This document shows, in pieces, positions 27,071 to 36,012 of a stretch of 64,000 bases of DNA. Made by a program: the position numbers and the translations under genes. This DNA comes from QHXM01 sp032160705 (GTDB lineage Bacteria; Acidobacteriota; Blastocatellia; Pyrinomonadales; Pyrinomonadaceae): NCBI GenBank assembly GCA_032160705.1, contig JAVHVE010000060.1, positions 62,001 to 126,000 on the forward strand, given 5' to 3'. The notes under the pieces were generated by a model. It did no database searches, was not told the origin of the DNA, and saw only the letters and a program-made list of their open reading frames with translations. How positions within the stretch are numbered: the stretch's first letter is position 1; every line of letters begins with the position of its first letter.

Positions 27071-29006
27071 ACGCTGTCGCCGGATTGCTGCCCGTGATGG
27101 GCGGCAGAATCGGCTTCAGCGGCTTGGCCGCAGGCTCTTTCAGTTGCGGCTTTTCATCGTCATTCGCTGCTGGCGGTTGCTCCTCATCGAGCGGCAAACC
27201 GGCAACGATGCGACGAATCTGCACGCCGTCGAGCGATTCGCGCTCCAACAAGGTTTCGGAGAGACGCACCATCGTGTCGCGGTTCTCTTCGATGATTCGG
27301 CGGGCTCGCTCGTACTGATCCGAGATGATCTTCTTCACCTCCTGATCTATCTTGATCGCGGTGTCCTCCGAGAAATCACGATGCTGCGCGATTTCACGTC
27401 CCAGGAAAATCTGCTCTTCCTTCTTGCCGAAGGTAAGCGGCCCCAGTTCCGACATGCCATACTCGCAAACCATCGCGCGCGCCAGTTCCGTCGCACGCTC
27501 GATGTCATTTGATGCGCCGGTCGTGATGCTGTCGAGGAAAATCTCTTCAGCGATGCGCCCGCCCATCAGGATGGCGATCTGGCCGACCAGGTATTCTTTC
27601 GAGTAGTTGTGACGGTCGCCCTCAGGCAGTTGCTGCGTCACGCCCAGAGCCATCCCGCGCGGGATGATCGTCACCTTATGCACAGGGTCAGCGTTCGGCA
27701 CTTTGAGGCCGACGAGCGTGTGCCCCGCTTCGTGATACGCGGTGATGCGCTTCTCTTCGTTCGAGATGACCATTGATTTGCGCTCAGCGCCCATCAAGAC
27801 CTTGTCCTTGGCCAACTCGAAATCCGGCATGGCGACGAGCTTCTTGTTGTAGCGCGCGGCGTTCAAAGCAGCTTCGTTGACCAGATTCGCAAGGTCAGCG
27901 CCGGTAAAGCCCGGTGTGCCGCGCGCGATAACCGAGATGTCAACGTCTTCGCCAAGCGGAATTTTGCGCGTGTGAACTTTTAGGATGCCTTCACGCCCGC
28001 GCACGTCCGGGCGAGAGACGACGACGCGACGATCAAAGCGTCCGGGACGGAGCAGCGCCGGGTCGAGCACGTCGGGTCTGTTCGTCGAAGCTATCAGGAT
28101 TACGCCGTCGTTCGATTCAAAGCCGTCCATCTCGACCAGTAACTGGTTGAGGGTTTGCTCGCGCTCGTCATGTCCACCACCGAGACCTGCGCCACGGTGA
28201 CGACCGACAGCATCAATCTCATCAATGAAGATGATGCACGGCGCGTTCTTCTTGCCCTGCTCGAAGAGGTCGCGCACGCGGGATGCGCCGACGCCGACGA
28301 ACATCTCTACGAAGTCAGAACCTGAGATGGAAAAGAACGGAACATTGGCTTCGCCCGCGATGGCTCGTGCCAGGAGAGTCTTGCCCGTTCCCGGCGGCCC
28401 CATCATCAGCACACCTTTCGGAATGCGCCCGCCGAGTTTTTGGAATTTTTGCGGCTCTTTGAGGAATTCAATAATCTCCTGCAACTCCTCTTTCGCCTCT
28501 TCCACACCCGCCACGTCCTTGAACGTGACGCGCTTCTGCTGGTTGTTCAAAAGCTTCGCGCGGGATTTCCCGAAGCTCAAAGCCTTGTTGCCGCCCGACT
28601 GCATCTGCCGCAGCATGAAAATCCAGATGCCGACGATGAAGAGAATCGGAGCCCAGCTCAAGAGCACGCCCCAGAGCATGCTGTTGCCGGCGGTCTCCTC
28701 TTCAACTTTCTCGACGTTCGGCTTGCCGTTCGCGTCCTTATCGGCGGCGAGCTTCATCAGGTCAGCCCTGCGAAACTCGTTGGCGAGCGGCGCACGAAAC
28801 TCGTTCCCACTCTTGTCAACGGCGGCGACTTCCTGCGGCTTGAAAACAGCCTGCTTCAATTCGCCGCTGCGGATTTTCGCTTCGAGCGCAGTCTGGTCAA
28901 TCTGCGTCGCTCCCTTGCCCTGCGGGTTCGCGAAGAACTTGTAGAGCAGGAGCGCCCCGACCACGATGAACATCCAGAAAATGATTTGTCTAGCCGTAGA
29001 ACTCAA
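27069..29006 (-). CDS. ftsH: ATP-dependent zinc metalloprotease FtsH
   Basis: FtsH is a hexameric membrane AAA+ protease that degrades membrane and regulatory proteins. The 645-residue chain has two N-terminal membrane helices (IIFWMFIVVGALLLYKFF and LSWAPILFIVGIWIFM) around a periplasmic domain. Walker A is GPPGTGKT, Walker B is IIFIDEIDAVG, the SRH is in ASTNRPDVLDPALLRPGRFD, and the zinc site is HEAGH. The C-terminus is proline- and lysine-rich, ending TGSNPATA. It lies between hpt and folP, a widely conserved order. Confidence 0.97.
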   Translation of the reverse strand: MSSTARQIIFWMFIVVGALLLYKFFANPQGKGATQIDQTALEAKIRSGELKQAVFKPQEVAAVDKSGNEFRAPLANEFRRADLMKLAADKDANGKPNVEKVEEETAGNSMLWGVLLSWAPILFIVGIWIFMLRQMQSGGNKALSFGKSRAKLLNNQQKRVTFKDVAGVEEAKEELQEIIEFLKEPQKFQKLGGRIPKGVLMMGPPGTGKTLLARAIAGEANVPFFSISGSDFVEMFVGVGASRVRDLFEQGKKNAPCIIFIDEIDAVGRHRGAGLGGGHDEREQTLNQLLVEMDGFESNDGVILIASTNRPDVLDPALLRPGRFDRRVVVSRPDVRGREGILKVHTRKIPLGEDVDISVIARGTPGFTGADLANLVNEAALNAARYNKKLVAMPDFELAKDKVLMGAERKSMVISNEEKRITAYHEAGHTLVGLKVPNADPVHKVTIIPRGMALGVTQQLPEGDRHNYSKEYLVGQIAILMGGRIAEEIFLDSITTGASNDIERATELARAMVCEYGMSELGPLTFGKKEEQIFLGREIAQHRDFSEDTAIKIDQEVKKIISDQYERARRIIEENRDTMVRLSETLLERESLDGVQIRRIVAGLPLDEEQPPAANDDEKPQLKEPAAKPLKPILPPITGSNPATA

Positions 29007-29211
29007 AATATTTTCCCTGCCTCCGATGCCAATGATACTCCATTCGGCATCTTTTGTCGCTCCCGCCTATCTCCCAAACTCAGCCGCACCGCAGCAGGAG
29101 CTAAACCTTGTTTCATGCCGGTGTGCGACGGTCACCTTAAGATGCTTTGATTAAGCTTTGCGTTGCGCTTTTCATTACCGCGCGCGCCACGTCAAAAACT
29201 TCAAGCTTCCT

Positions 29212-29736
29212 TCACGAATCTTCGCCTTTGCTCGCGAACGTCGCCAGGTAGGGCAGCCCGCGCCAGCGATCCTGAAAGCCCAGCCCGTAGCCAAAGACGT
29301 AGCTCTCATGCGTCTCAAACGCGCGCCAGTCAGGCTCTAATTCGACGCGCCGCCGGTCTGGTTTGTCAACCAGCACACAGAGGCGAACCGTGGCTGCGCC
29401 ATGCGCGCCCAATTGCTTGATGAGATATTCCTGCGTGACGCCTGTGTCGAGCACGCCTTCGACGAGCAGCAGGTCGCGTCTTGAAAGGTCAACCTGCGTG
29501 CTGAAGGTAATGTCCTGAACGCCACCGAGTGATTGATGATCGTAGCGCAGGAAGGCTGTGCGAGACGGAACGTTGATAGCGCGCAGGAGGTCTGCCAGAA
29601 AGACGAAGCTATCGTCGAGGATGCCCAGGATAGTGAAGTCGCGCCCCTCGTAAGCTTGACCGATTTCGCGCGCCAGCTCTTTCACCCTGTCGGCAATTTC
29701 CGCCGCGCCGTAAACCTCTACAATCTCATCTGCCAT
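29212..29736 (-). CDS. hpt: Hypoxanthine phosphoribosyltransferase-like protein
   Basis: Position between tilS and ftsH and overall sequence (FVFLADLLRAINVPSRTAFL, then a PRPP-loop region, then YVFGYGLGFQDRWRGLPYLA) identify an Hpt homologue, which salvages hypoxanthine and guanine with PRPP. Three sites differ from the usual enzyme. The PRPP loop reads LLVEGVLDTGVT instead of VEDxxDTGxT, so one of two acids is Gly. The early L-K-G loop reads LDDS. The S-Y of the flexible loop is replaced by R-Y-D. The catalytic Asp is kept. Activity may be altered. The start MADEIVEV is preferred over a Met 12 codons earlier. Confidence 0.82.
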   Translation of the reverse strand: MADEIVEVYGAAEIADRVKELAREIGQAYEGRDFTILGILDDSFVFLADLLRAINVPSRTAFLRYDHQSLGGVQDITFSTQVDLSRRDLLLVEGVLDTGVTQEYLIKQLGAHGAATVRLCVLVDKPDRRRVELEPDWRAFETHESYVFGYGLGFQDRWRGLPYLATFASKGEDS

Positions 29737-29844
29737 CGAAGCGTCCCGCTTTCTGTTAAAAAAGGCCAACAAATCGAAAAACCGCCCACGAACTGAGGCG
29801 GCAAGTCAAAAGTGATTGTAGAAGAGGAGCGTCCCCTTTTCAAC

Positions 29845-30963
29845 TTATTTAATGTAAAACAGCAGGCGGCCACGTCTCAGCTCAACAAAACTCCCGCCCG
29901 GCAACTCTGCGCGCCGCCCTCCGCGCTCGCCCGCGAGCAACTTTTCAACTCCCACGAGATGAACCAACTCCAAACGCCGCAAATCACCGCGTCCCTCTGC
30001 AATCCACAAACGCAAAGCGCGCCTCCGAACAGCAACCGGAGCGCCTTTCAGTACATCTACGCTCAGCGACCCCGCAACGGATGCTTCTCTTTCCGTCCTC
30101 ACCGCCTGCTCTTCTTCGCTCGCTCGCTGTAATAACTCTACGGCGGCCAACTTCAGGACAGTCGCATCCTCGCGCAGGAGTTCCGCCGCACGAGAGAGAG
30201 ACTCGACCACGCGCGGATTGAACGTCTCCATCAACGGCAAAAGCTGACGCCGCACACGCACGCGAGCGAAACTTTCATCCTCGTTCATCAAATCCACCCT
30301 GAACTCCACATCACGCTCACGGCAATACTTTTCCGTCTCCGCGCGCCGTGCCCAGCCCAACAGTGGCCTTGCCAGCAAAATCTCGGAAGTCGCATCAAGA
30401 ACACGCACAGCCTCCATCCCGCTCAAACCCTCCGCGCCGCTCCCGCGCAGCAGCCGCAACAACACAGTCTCCGCCTGATCGTCCATCGTGTGCCCCGTCA
30501 CAACCACACGTGCCCCGCACCCTGCCGCCGCCGCCAGAAACTCATAACGCGCACGCCGCGCCGCCTGCTCCAGATTATCGCCCATCCGAACGGCGCGCTC
30601 TTTCACATCCACATGCCCAACCGCGACTTCAAACTTGAGACTATCCGCCAGAGCCTCGACCCAACGCGCATCTTCCCGCCCCGCCTCCCCGCGCAACCCG
30701 TGATCGAGATGCGCCACCGTCACTTCCACCCCCAATCGCCCATCCTTCATCAACTCATCCAGCGCCAGCACGAGCGCCACGGAATCCGCCCCACCCGACA
30801 CGGCGACGACCACGCGCTCATCCATCACAGGCAAACCGAGGCGCTTCCACTCCTTGAGCAACGCCCCGGCAAACGCGCTCAACCTCTTTCGAGCACGCTC
30901 GCCCACGCCTCGCCGCGTCTGTGATGCGCTCTGTATCCGCTCTTTCCTGATGGTGCTCATCAA
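29845..30963 (-). CDS. tilS: tRNA(Ile)-lysidine synthetase
   Basis: TilS adds lysine to C34 of the CAU-anticodon tRNA(Ile) so that it reads AUA. The PP-loop motif VVAVSGGADSVALVLAL lies near residue 50, followed by VAHLDHGLRGEAG and VVTGHTMDDQAETVLLRLLRGSG. The C-terminal part (LPGGSFVELRRGRLLFY) corresponds to the substrate-binding tail. The N-terminal 45 residues are basic; a second Met one codon later is equally possible as start. It is first in tilS-hpt-ftsH-folP. Confidence 0.93.
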   Translation of the reverse strand: MMSTIRKERIQSASQTRRGVGERARKRLSAFAGALLKEWKRLGLPVMDERVVVAVSGGADSVALVLALDELMKDGRLGVEVTVAHLDHGLRGEAGREDARWVEALADSLKFEVAVGHVDVKERAVRMGDNLEQAARRARYEFLAAAAGCGARVVVTGHTMDDQAETVLLRLLRGSGAEGLSGMEAVRVLDATSEILLARPLLGWARRAETEKYCRERDVEFRVDLMNEDESFARVRVRRQLLPLMETFNPRVVESLSRAAELLREDATVLKLAAVELLQRASEEEQAVRTEREASVAGSLSVDVLKGAPVAVRRRALRLWIAEGRGDLRRLELVHLVGVEKLLAGERGGRRAELPGGSFVELRRGRLLFYIK

Positions 30964-31318
30964 AATGGATTGTCAGACTACGCCCACACGAAAGTCAAAA
31001 CGAAACAAGAGACGGCTACATAATTTAAGATGCAGTTTTATTTCGTCAATGGCGTTATAATATCGCCCCAGATGACCTCATCATAGCCACTTGAATTAAA
31101 GCCCCATGAGAGTTGCCGGGCAACGGGCAGCAATTCGGACGAGAATCTATTTACCTCATCGCGCTTTTGTTCATTTGCCGAAATATTTGCTAAGACCAAG
31201 AGGAGCAGTCTAGACAAACTCGCAAACCCTGAACTTACGTGAGTGTGCCTCAACCTGCAGCGAGAATCAGCTCACAGGCGCTGTATTAAGCTGTTTAATT
31301 TCATTTCAGGAGCAGCAA
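30964..31318. other. AT-rich intergenic region before the Roco gene
   Basis: This 355-bp stretch is visibly richer in A and T than its surroundings. It holds a perfect TATAAT (31056-31061) on the plus strand, with only a weak -35 (CAGTTT, 17 bp upstream). A 71-codon frame on the minus strand is not convincing. AGGAG at 31308-31312 is the Shine-Dalgarno sequence of the Roco gene. Confidence 0.4.
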
Positions 31319-33658
31319 ATGAGTGAGAAACAAGACAACCTAAAAGAACAGGGAGCAAACAACTCAGACGATTTGTCTACTCGCATCGAAAAAGCCCGCA
31401 AGAATCGTTATCTCGGGTTGAATTTGTCATCTGAGCTTTCGACTGAACTGCCGGAATCCATCGGCCAGTTGACCCAACTTCAAAGGCTATACCTCAATAA
31501 CAATCGACTAACATCGCTGCCAGAGTCTATCGGTCAACTGACTCAACTTCGGGAACTATATCTCGATAACAATCAACTGACATCATTGCCGGAGTCATTG
31601 AGAAATCTCAAATCGCTGAAAAGACTGACCCTTCATTGTAATGAGGCCCTTGCCTTACCGCCGGAAGCCTTGATTATGTCAGCGAAACCTAGCGATATTC
31701 TCAAATACTACTTTGGGTTGCGTAGTGGTCAACACTCATTGAACGAGGCCAAGCTTATTCTAGTGGGACGAGGGGCAGTCGGTAAGACCTCAATTGTCAA
31801 CCGATTGGTACACTCCCTCTTCAGGGATGAAAAGAAAACAGAGGGCATCAGGATTACCGAATGGACTGTCCGCCTCAACGAGAAAGAGGATGTGCGGTTG
31901 AACATATGGGACTTCGGTGGGCAGGAAATCATGCATGCCACTCACCAGTTCTTCCTTACCCAGCGGAGCCTTTATCTGCTGGTGCTCAACGGGCGTGAAG
32001 GAGGCGAAGACGCCAATGCTGAATACTGGCTCAAGCTCATAGAAAGCTTTGGCGGCGAATCTCCGGTCATCGTTGTGCTGAACAAAATCAAAGAGCAACC
32101 CTTCGATGTGAACCGTCGCGCCCTGCAACAGAAATATCCATTTATCCGCGACTTCATTAAAGCAGACTGCGAAGACGGGACAGGACTCGAAGACCTTCGT
32201 AAAGCTATCAAGCGTGAGACGGATCGCCTGGAACACCTGCGTACCCCTTTTCCGGCGAGCTGGTTCGCCATTAAGGATCGGCTGGCGAGAATGAAAAAGA
32301 ACTATCTCAGCTTTGACGAATATCGTAAGGAATGCGCGAAGCTCGGCGAAAAGGATACATTGGCCCAGGAATCGCTGGCGTTCCATCTGCATACTCTCGG
32401 AATTGCCTTGAATTACAAGGATGATCCACGATTGCAGGATACGCATGTCTTGAATCCGCACTGGGTCACCAACGGCATTTATAAGATTCTTAATTCCGAC
32501 AAACTGGAAGAACAGAAAGGGGAGATTCGGTTGAGCGATCTGTCCGGGATTCTGGATGGAAGAAAGTATCCCCCCAAGGTGCATCGCTTTCTCTTCGACC
32601 TGATGAAAAAGTTCGATCTATGCTTTAGCTTCCCCGATGGCGACGACACGCATTATCTGATTCCTGAATTGCTCGACAAACAAGAGCCGGCAGAAGCCGC
32701 AGCGTTCAGGCCAGAACAGTGCTTGAACTTTCAATACCACTACCCGGTGCTGACAGAAGGATTGCTGCCGCGCTTCATCGTTCGCACTCATACGCTGAGT
32801 GAAGGTTTGTCACGCTGGCGCACGGGCGCGATACTGAAGTTTGAGGACAATCTTGCGCTGGTCAAGGGAGACGTGCATGACAAAAAGGTCTTCATCAACG
32901 TTTCCGGCCCCGTGCCGGGACGACGCCGCTTGTTGCTGGCAGTCATCCGCTCAGACTTCGAGCAGATTCATCATGGCATCCGCGATTTGAATCCCCGTGA
33001 GATGATTCCAGTGCCCGGATTTCCTAACCTCATCGTGCCATATAAGAAATTACTGGTGCTGGAACAAAAGGGCGTTAAAACATTTACGGAAGTCACAGGC
33101 GATGAGGTTGTCGAATTGGATGTGCAGAAGTTGCTCAACGGTGTAGACCTCGAAGGCACGCGTCGAAAAGAGATAGTAGATGAAGAGCGTAGACAGGCCG
33201 CGCGATTGTTCTACAGTTATTCGCACAAGGATGAGAGCCTACGCAACGAACTTGAAACTCATCTGAAGCTCTTGCAAAGGCGTGGACTAATCGAAACGTG
33301 GCAAGACCGCAATATCATGCCGGGCGACCACTGGGAAGAGAAGATTGATGAATACATAGACCGCGCAGACATTATTCTGCTGCTCATCAGCTCAGATTTC
33401 ATTGCTTCGGACTATTCCTACGGAGTCGAGATGACGCGGGCGCTGGAACGCGATAAACAAGGAGAAGCCCGAGTGATTCCCGTCATCGTACGTGATGTCA
33501 GCCTGAAGGGCGCGCCATTTGCTAGATTGCAATACTTGCCCGAAGACGGACGCGCTGTCAGCAAATGGGAGGATAAAGATTCAGCCTGGCGAAATGTTTC
33601 AGAGGGAATTGAAAAAGTAGTCACAGAGGTCCGGCAGAATTACGGAGGATTCGCTTAG
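31319..33658 (+). CDS. LRR-Roc-COR GTPase with C-terminal TIR domain
   Basis: Domain order: leucine-rich repeats (about 40-115; LPESIGQLTQLRELYLDNNQ type), a Roc GTPase with P-loop GRGAVGKTS (about 149-157), switch WDFGGQE and VVLNKIKEQ, then a COR dimerisation region (about 325-560). The TIR domain starts at about 627 (ARLFYSYSHKDESLRNELE). In the TIR part a glutamate in DYSYGVEMTRALE (about 703) is at the position of the NADase catalytic residue. Roco GTPases are nucleotide-switched dimers; prokaryotic TIR domains often degrade NAD as immune effectors. A sensor-to-effector protein is inferred. Base composition is lower in GC than the neighbours, hinting at transfer. Confidence 0.9.
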   Translation: MSEKQDNLKEQGANNSDDLSTRIEKARKNRYLGLNLSSELSTELPESIGQLTQLQRLYLNNNRLTSLPESIGQLTQLRELYLDNNQLTSLPESLRNLKSLKRLTLHCNEALALPPEALIMSAKPSDILKYYFGLRSGQHSLNEAKLILVGRGAVGKTSIVNRLVHSLFRDEKKTEGIRITEWTVRLNEKEDVRLNIWDFGGQEIMHATHQFFLTQRSLYLLVLNGREGGEDANAEYWLKLIESFGGESPVIVVLNKIKEQPFDVNRRALQQKYPFIRDFIKADCEDGTGLEDLRKAIKRETDRLEHLRTPFPASWFAIKDRLARMKKNYLSFDEYRKECAKLGEKDTLAQESLAFHLHTLGIALNYKDDPRLQDTHVLNPHWVTNGIYKILNSDKLEEQKGEIRLSDLSGILDGRKYPPKVHRFLFDLMKKFDLCFSFPDGDDTHYLIPELLDKQEPAEAAAFRPEQCLNFQYHYPVLTEGLLPRFIVRTHTLSEGLSRWRTGAILKFEDNLALVKGDVHDKKVFINVSGPVPGRRRLLLAVIRSDFEQIHHGIRDLNPREMIPVPGFPNLIVPYKKLLVLEQKGVKTFTEVTGDEVVELDVQKLLNGVDLEGTRRKEIVDEERRQAARLFYSYSHKDESLRNELETHLKLLQRRGLIETWQDRNIMPGDHWEEKIDEYIDRADIILLLISSDFIASDYSYGVEMTRALERDKQGEARVIPVIVRDVSLKGAPFARLQYLPEDGRAVSKWEDKDSAWRNVSEGIEKVVTEVRQNYGGFA

Positions 33659-33783
33659 GATAAGATTCTTGCCACAAAGCGGGGGCGGGCGGTGTTTACC
33701 TTCAAAAGAGGGTAAAAACCCAGACGGGCTATCTCTATCTAGTTCAATCTCGCAAAAAGTTGTTACAGCAGGAGGCTCACAAA

Positions 33784-34935
33784 ATGAAGAAGCTTGATAA
33801 TTCCGGCAGCGGGGTGCGGCGCGTCGTCCGCCGATTGATTTCGGATTACAGAATCTGGTCAGTGGTTATCTTCGCCGCATGCGCGCTCCTCTGGGCATGC
33901 GCTCCGGCGTCGTACACGAACGATGCGAACGTTGGAAATGCCGCTGGTGTCCAGACATCTTTCGCGGGGCAGTGGCTGGTAGAATTCAAGACCGGAGAAG
34001 ATAAGGTTCAACTGTCTTTGCGCTACCAGCGTGAGAGCAAAAACGGCTACGGCTTCAGCAATAATTCTTTCGGCATCGCGCCTGCGGAGTTGCAGGGGCT
34101 GACGCGCGAGCAGGCGATGTCGAGCGCGGGCTCGCGCGTCCAGTTTCAACTCAAACGCGATGCAGGCACATTCAACTGTGAAGGCTGGTTCAAAGACGGC
34201 AACGGCTCAGGCCATTTCGTCTTCTCGCCGAACCCGGGCTATACCGCCGAACTGAAGAAACAGGGTTACGGCACGCCCTCAGCCGAGCAGCAATTCTCGA
34301 TGGCCTTGCACGATGTCAGTCTTGCCTTCATCGAAGAATTGGAGGCACAAGGGTATGAGCGTCCCACACTGGATCAACTCGTCGCGATGGGAGAACACGG
34401 AGTCAGGCTGGAATACGTTCAGGGACTCAAAGCGATGGGCTACCAACTGCGCTCAATTGATTCTCTGATTGAGATGAGAGATCACGGCGTCACCCTCAGC
34501 TTCATTCGTGAGCTGGCGGCGCTCGGTTACGAACGCATCCCGGCGGATGAACTCGTCAGAACGCGTGACCACGGGGTCACGGCGGAATTCATCAAGTGGC
34601 TGCGCGAGGCTGGCTATGACCGGCTGCCTCTCGCTCGTCTGGTTGACATGAGAGACCACGGCGTCAGCCCGAACTTCGCCAAAGAGCTTGAAGCATTGGG
34701 CTACGCACGGCTCTCCGTTGAGCAATTGATTGAGCTGCGAGATCATGGCGTCAGCGCGAGTTTCATCAAAGACCTCAAGCAGATGGGCTACGAGCGCGCC
34801 CCCGTCGAGCAACTAATTCGCCTGCGCGATCACGGAGTCTCGACCAGCTTCATCCAGAAGATGAAAGAGCGCGGGCGCAATAACCTGTCGCTGGAGGAAC
34901 TCATCGAGTTGCGAGATCGTGGCGGGGAAGAATGA
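33784..34935 (+). CDS. Envelope protein with seven 29-residue G-Y..R-D-H-G-V repeats
   Basis: The start ATG 33784 has AGGAGG eight to ten bases upstream. A basic N-terminus and hydrophobic helix (SVVIFAACALLWACAP) suggest an inner-membrane anchor; the cysteine lacks a good lipobox. A beta domain follows (SFAGQWLVEFKTGEDKVQLS to GSGHFVFSPNP). Bases 34264-34872 then encode seven tandem 29-residue repeats of the type GYERIPADELVRTRDHGVTA plus EFI..L, with a partial eighth. The same repeat is frequent in acidobacterial envelope and BlaR1-like proteins, but its ligand is unknown. It stands 125 bp after the Roco gene on the same strand. Confidence 0.85.
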   Translation: MKKLDNSGSGVRRVVRRLISDYRIWSVVIFAACALLWACAPASYTNDANVGNAAGVQTSFAGQWLVEFKTGEDKVQLSLRYQRESKNGYGFSNNSFGIAPAELQGLTREQAMSSAGSRVQFQLKRDAGTFNCEGWFKDGNGSGHFVFSPNPGYTAELKKQGYGTPSAEQQFSMALHDVSLAFIEELEAQGYERPTLDQLVAMGEHGVRLEYVQGLKAMGYQLRSIDSLIEMRDHGVTLSFIRELAALGYERIPADELVRTRDHGVTAEFIKWLREAGYDRLPLARLVDMRDHGVSPNFAKELEALGYARLSVEQLIELRDHGVSASFIKDLKQMGYERAPVEQLIRLRDHGVSTSFIQKMKERGRNNLSLEELIELRDRGGEE

Positions 34936-35105
34936 TTCGATTGCGGAATGCGGATTTCGGATTGCGGATTTAAGAAGCAGACGAACCACTAAAACACACG
35001 AAGAGACACGAAATAGTGGCACAATCCTTTCGTGTCTCTTCGTGTTAGTTAGTGGTTAATTCTTTTGCTTTCCAATCCGCATTCCGCAATCCGAAATCCG
35101 CATTC
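34936..35105. repeat. Long heptad hairpin (word ATTGCGG/AATGCGG)
   Basis: The outer arms carry 7-mers ATTGCGG, AATGCGG, ATTTCGG, ATTGCGG against an inverted series in another order. The inner arms pair ACACGAAGAGACACGAAA with its inverse. Total span is about 170 bp between convergent genes. The loop contains CAATCCTTTCGTG, similar to that at 27.0 kb. Confidence 0.85.
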
Positions 35106-36012
35106 ATTTAATCATCGTTCCCGTTCCCTCATCCGTGAAGACTTCCGCCAGCAAGGCGTTGCGTAAACAGCCATTGATGATGTGTGCGCTCTTGACGCCG
35201 CGCCTCAAGAGCTGCGTGATGCTCTGAAGCTTCGGGATCATGCCTGCCGTCGCCGTGCCGTCGCGCACCAGAGATTCAGCCTCGTCAACCGAAATGCGCG
35301 AGAGCTTCGTCTCCGGCTCGCCTGCGCGCATGTTGATTCCGTCAACGTCTGAAAGCAGGATGAGCTTTTCCGCCTCCAGTTGAATAGCGATCTCCGAAGC
35401 AATCGTGTCGGCGTTGATGTTGAAGACCATGCCCTCACTGTCTGCGCCGAGCGAAGAGATGACAGGCAGGTAGCCTTGATCGAGCAGCACGCACAGCAGG
35501 CGCGAATTGATCTCGATAACATCCCCGACATGCCCGAAGTCCACATGCTCGCGCTCGCCCGTCGCACGATTCAAAATCTCTTTGGGCGGGCGTCGCTCCG
35601 CATGAACGATGTTGCCGTCCACGCCTGACAAACCGACAGCTTCCACCCCTTTATGCCGCAGCGCCGCCAGAATGTCCGTGTTGATTTTGCCCGCGAAGAT
35701 CATCTTCGCCATCTCCAGTGTCGCATCGTCCGTCACCCGCCGCCCGTTGATAATCGTTTGCTCCACACCCATCAGAGAAGCAAGTTCTGACAACTGCTTT
35801 CCGCCGCCGTGAACCACGCAGAGACGTATGCCGACCTGATGAATCAAAGCCAGCTCTTCAGCGAGCGAAGCCAGGTTCGTCGCATCCTCAGTCACCTTAC
35901 CCGACAGCTTGACGACGAAAGTTTTGCCCTTAAACCTCTGGATGTAGGGCAGCGCCTCGCGCAACAAATCGAGCCGGAGTTGATTGCCGACATCTAATCG
36001 CGGCTCGGTCAT
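35104..36012 (-). CDS. argB: Acetylglutamate kinase
   Basis: ArgB phosphorylates N-acetylglutamate, the second step of arginine synthesis. Motifs: TFVVKLSGKVTED at the N-terminus, RLCVVHGGGKQLSELA, GRRVTDDATLEMAKMIFAGKIN, VGLSGVDGN, and NINADTIASEIAIQLEAEKLILLSDVDG. The end GGVKSAHIINGCLRNALLAEVFTDEGTGTMI is normal. It overlaps the carbamoyltransferase stop by 4 bp (ATGA) and is the last gene of the leftward arg run. The right flank ends in a hairpin that may stop transcription from both sides. Confidence 0.96.
   Translation of the reverse strand: MTEPRLDVGNQLRLDLLREALPYIQRFKGKTFVVKLSGKVTEDATNLASLAEELALIHQVGIRLCVVHGGGKQLSELASLMGVEQTIINGRRVTDDATLEMAKMIFAGKINTDILAALRHKGVEAVGLSGVDGNIVHAERRPPKEILNRATGEREHVDFGHVGDVIEINSRLLCVLLDQGYLPVISSLGADSEGMVFNINADTIASEIAIQLEAEKLILLSDVDGINMRAGEPETKLSRISVDEAESLVRDGTATAGMIPKLQSITQLLRRGVKSAHIINGCLRNALLAEVFTDEGTGTMIK

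Noticed and set aside
29006..29212. tRNA or small RNA in the ftsH-hpt spacer
   Set aside because: No cloverleaf or T-loop consensus could be found; I saw no tRNA gene anywhere in the window.
31038..31253. Possible small gene of 71 codons before the Roco gene
   Set aside because: No ribosome site, no family resemblance and AT-rich composition of a spacer.
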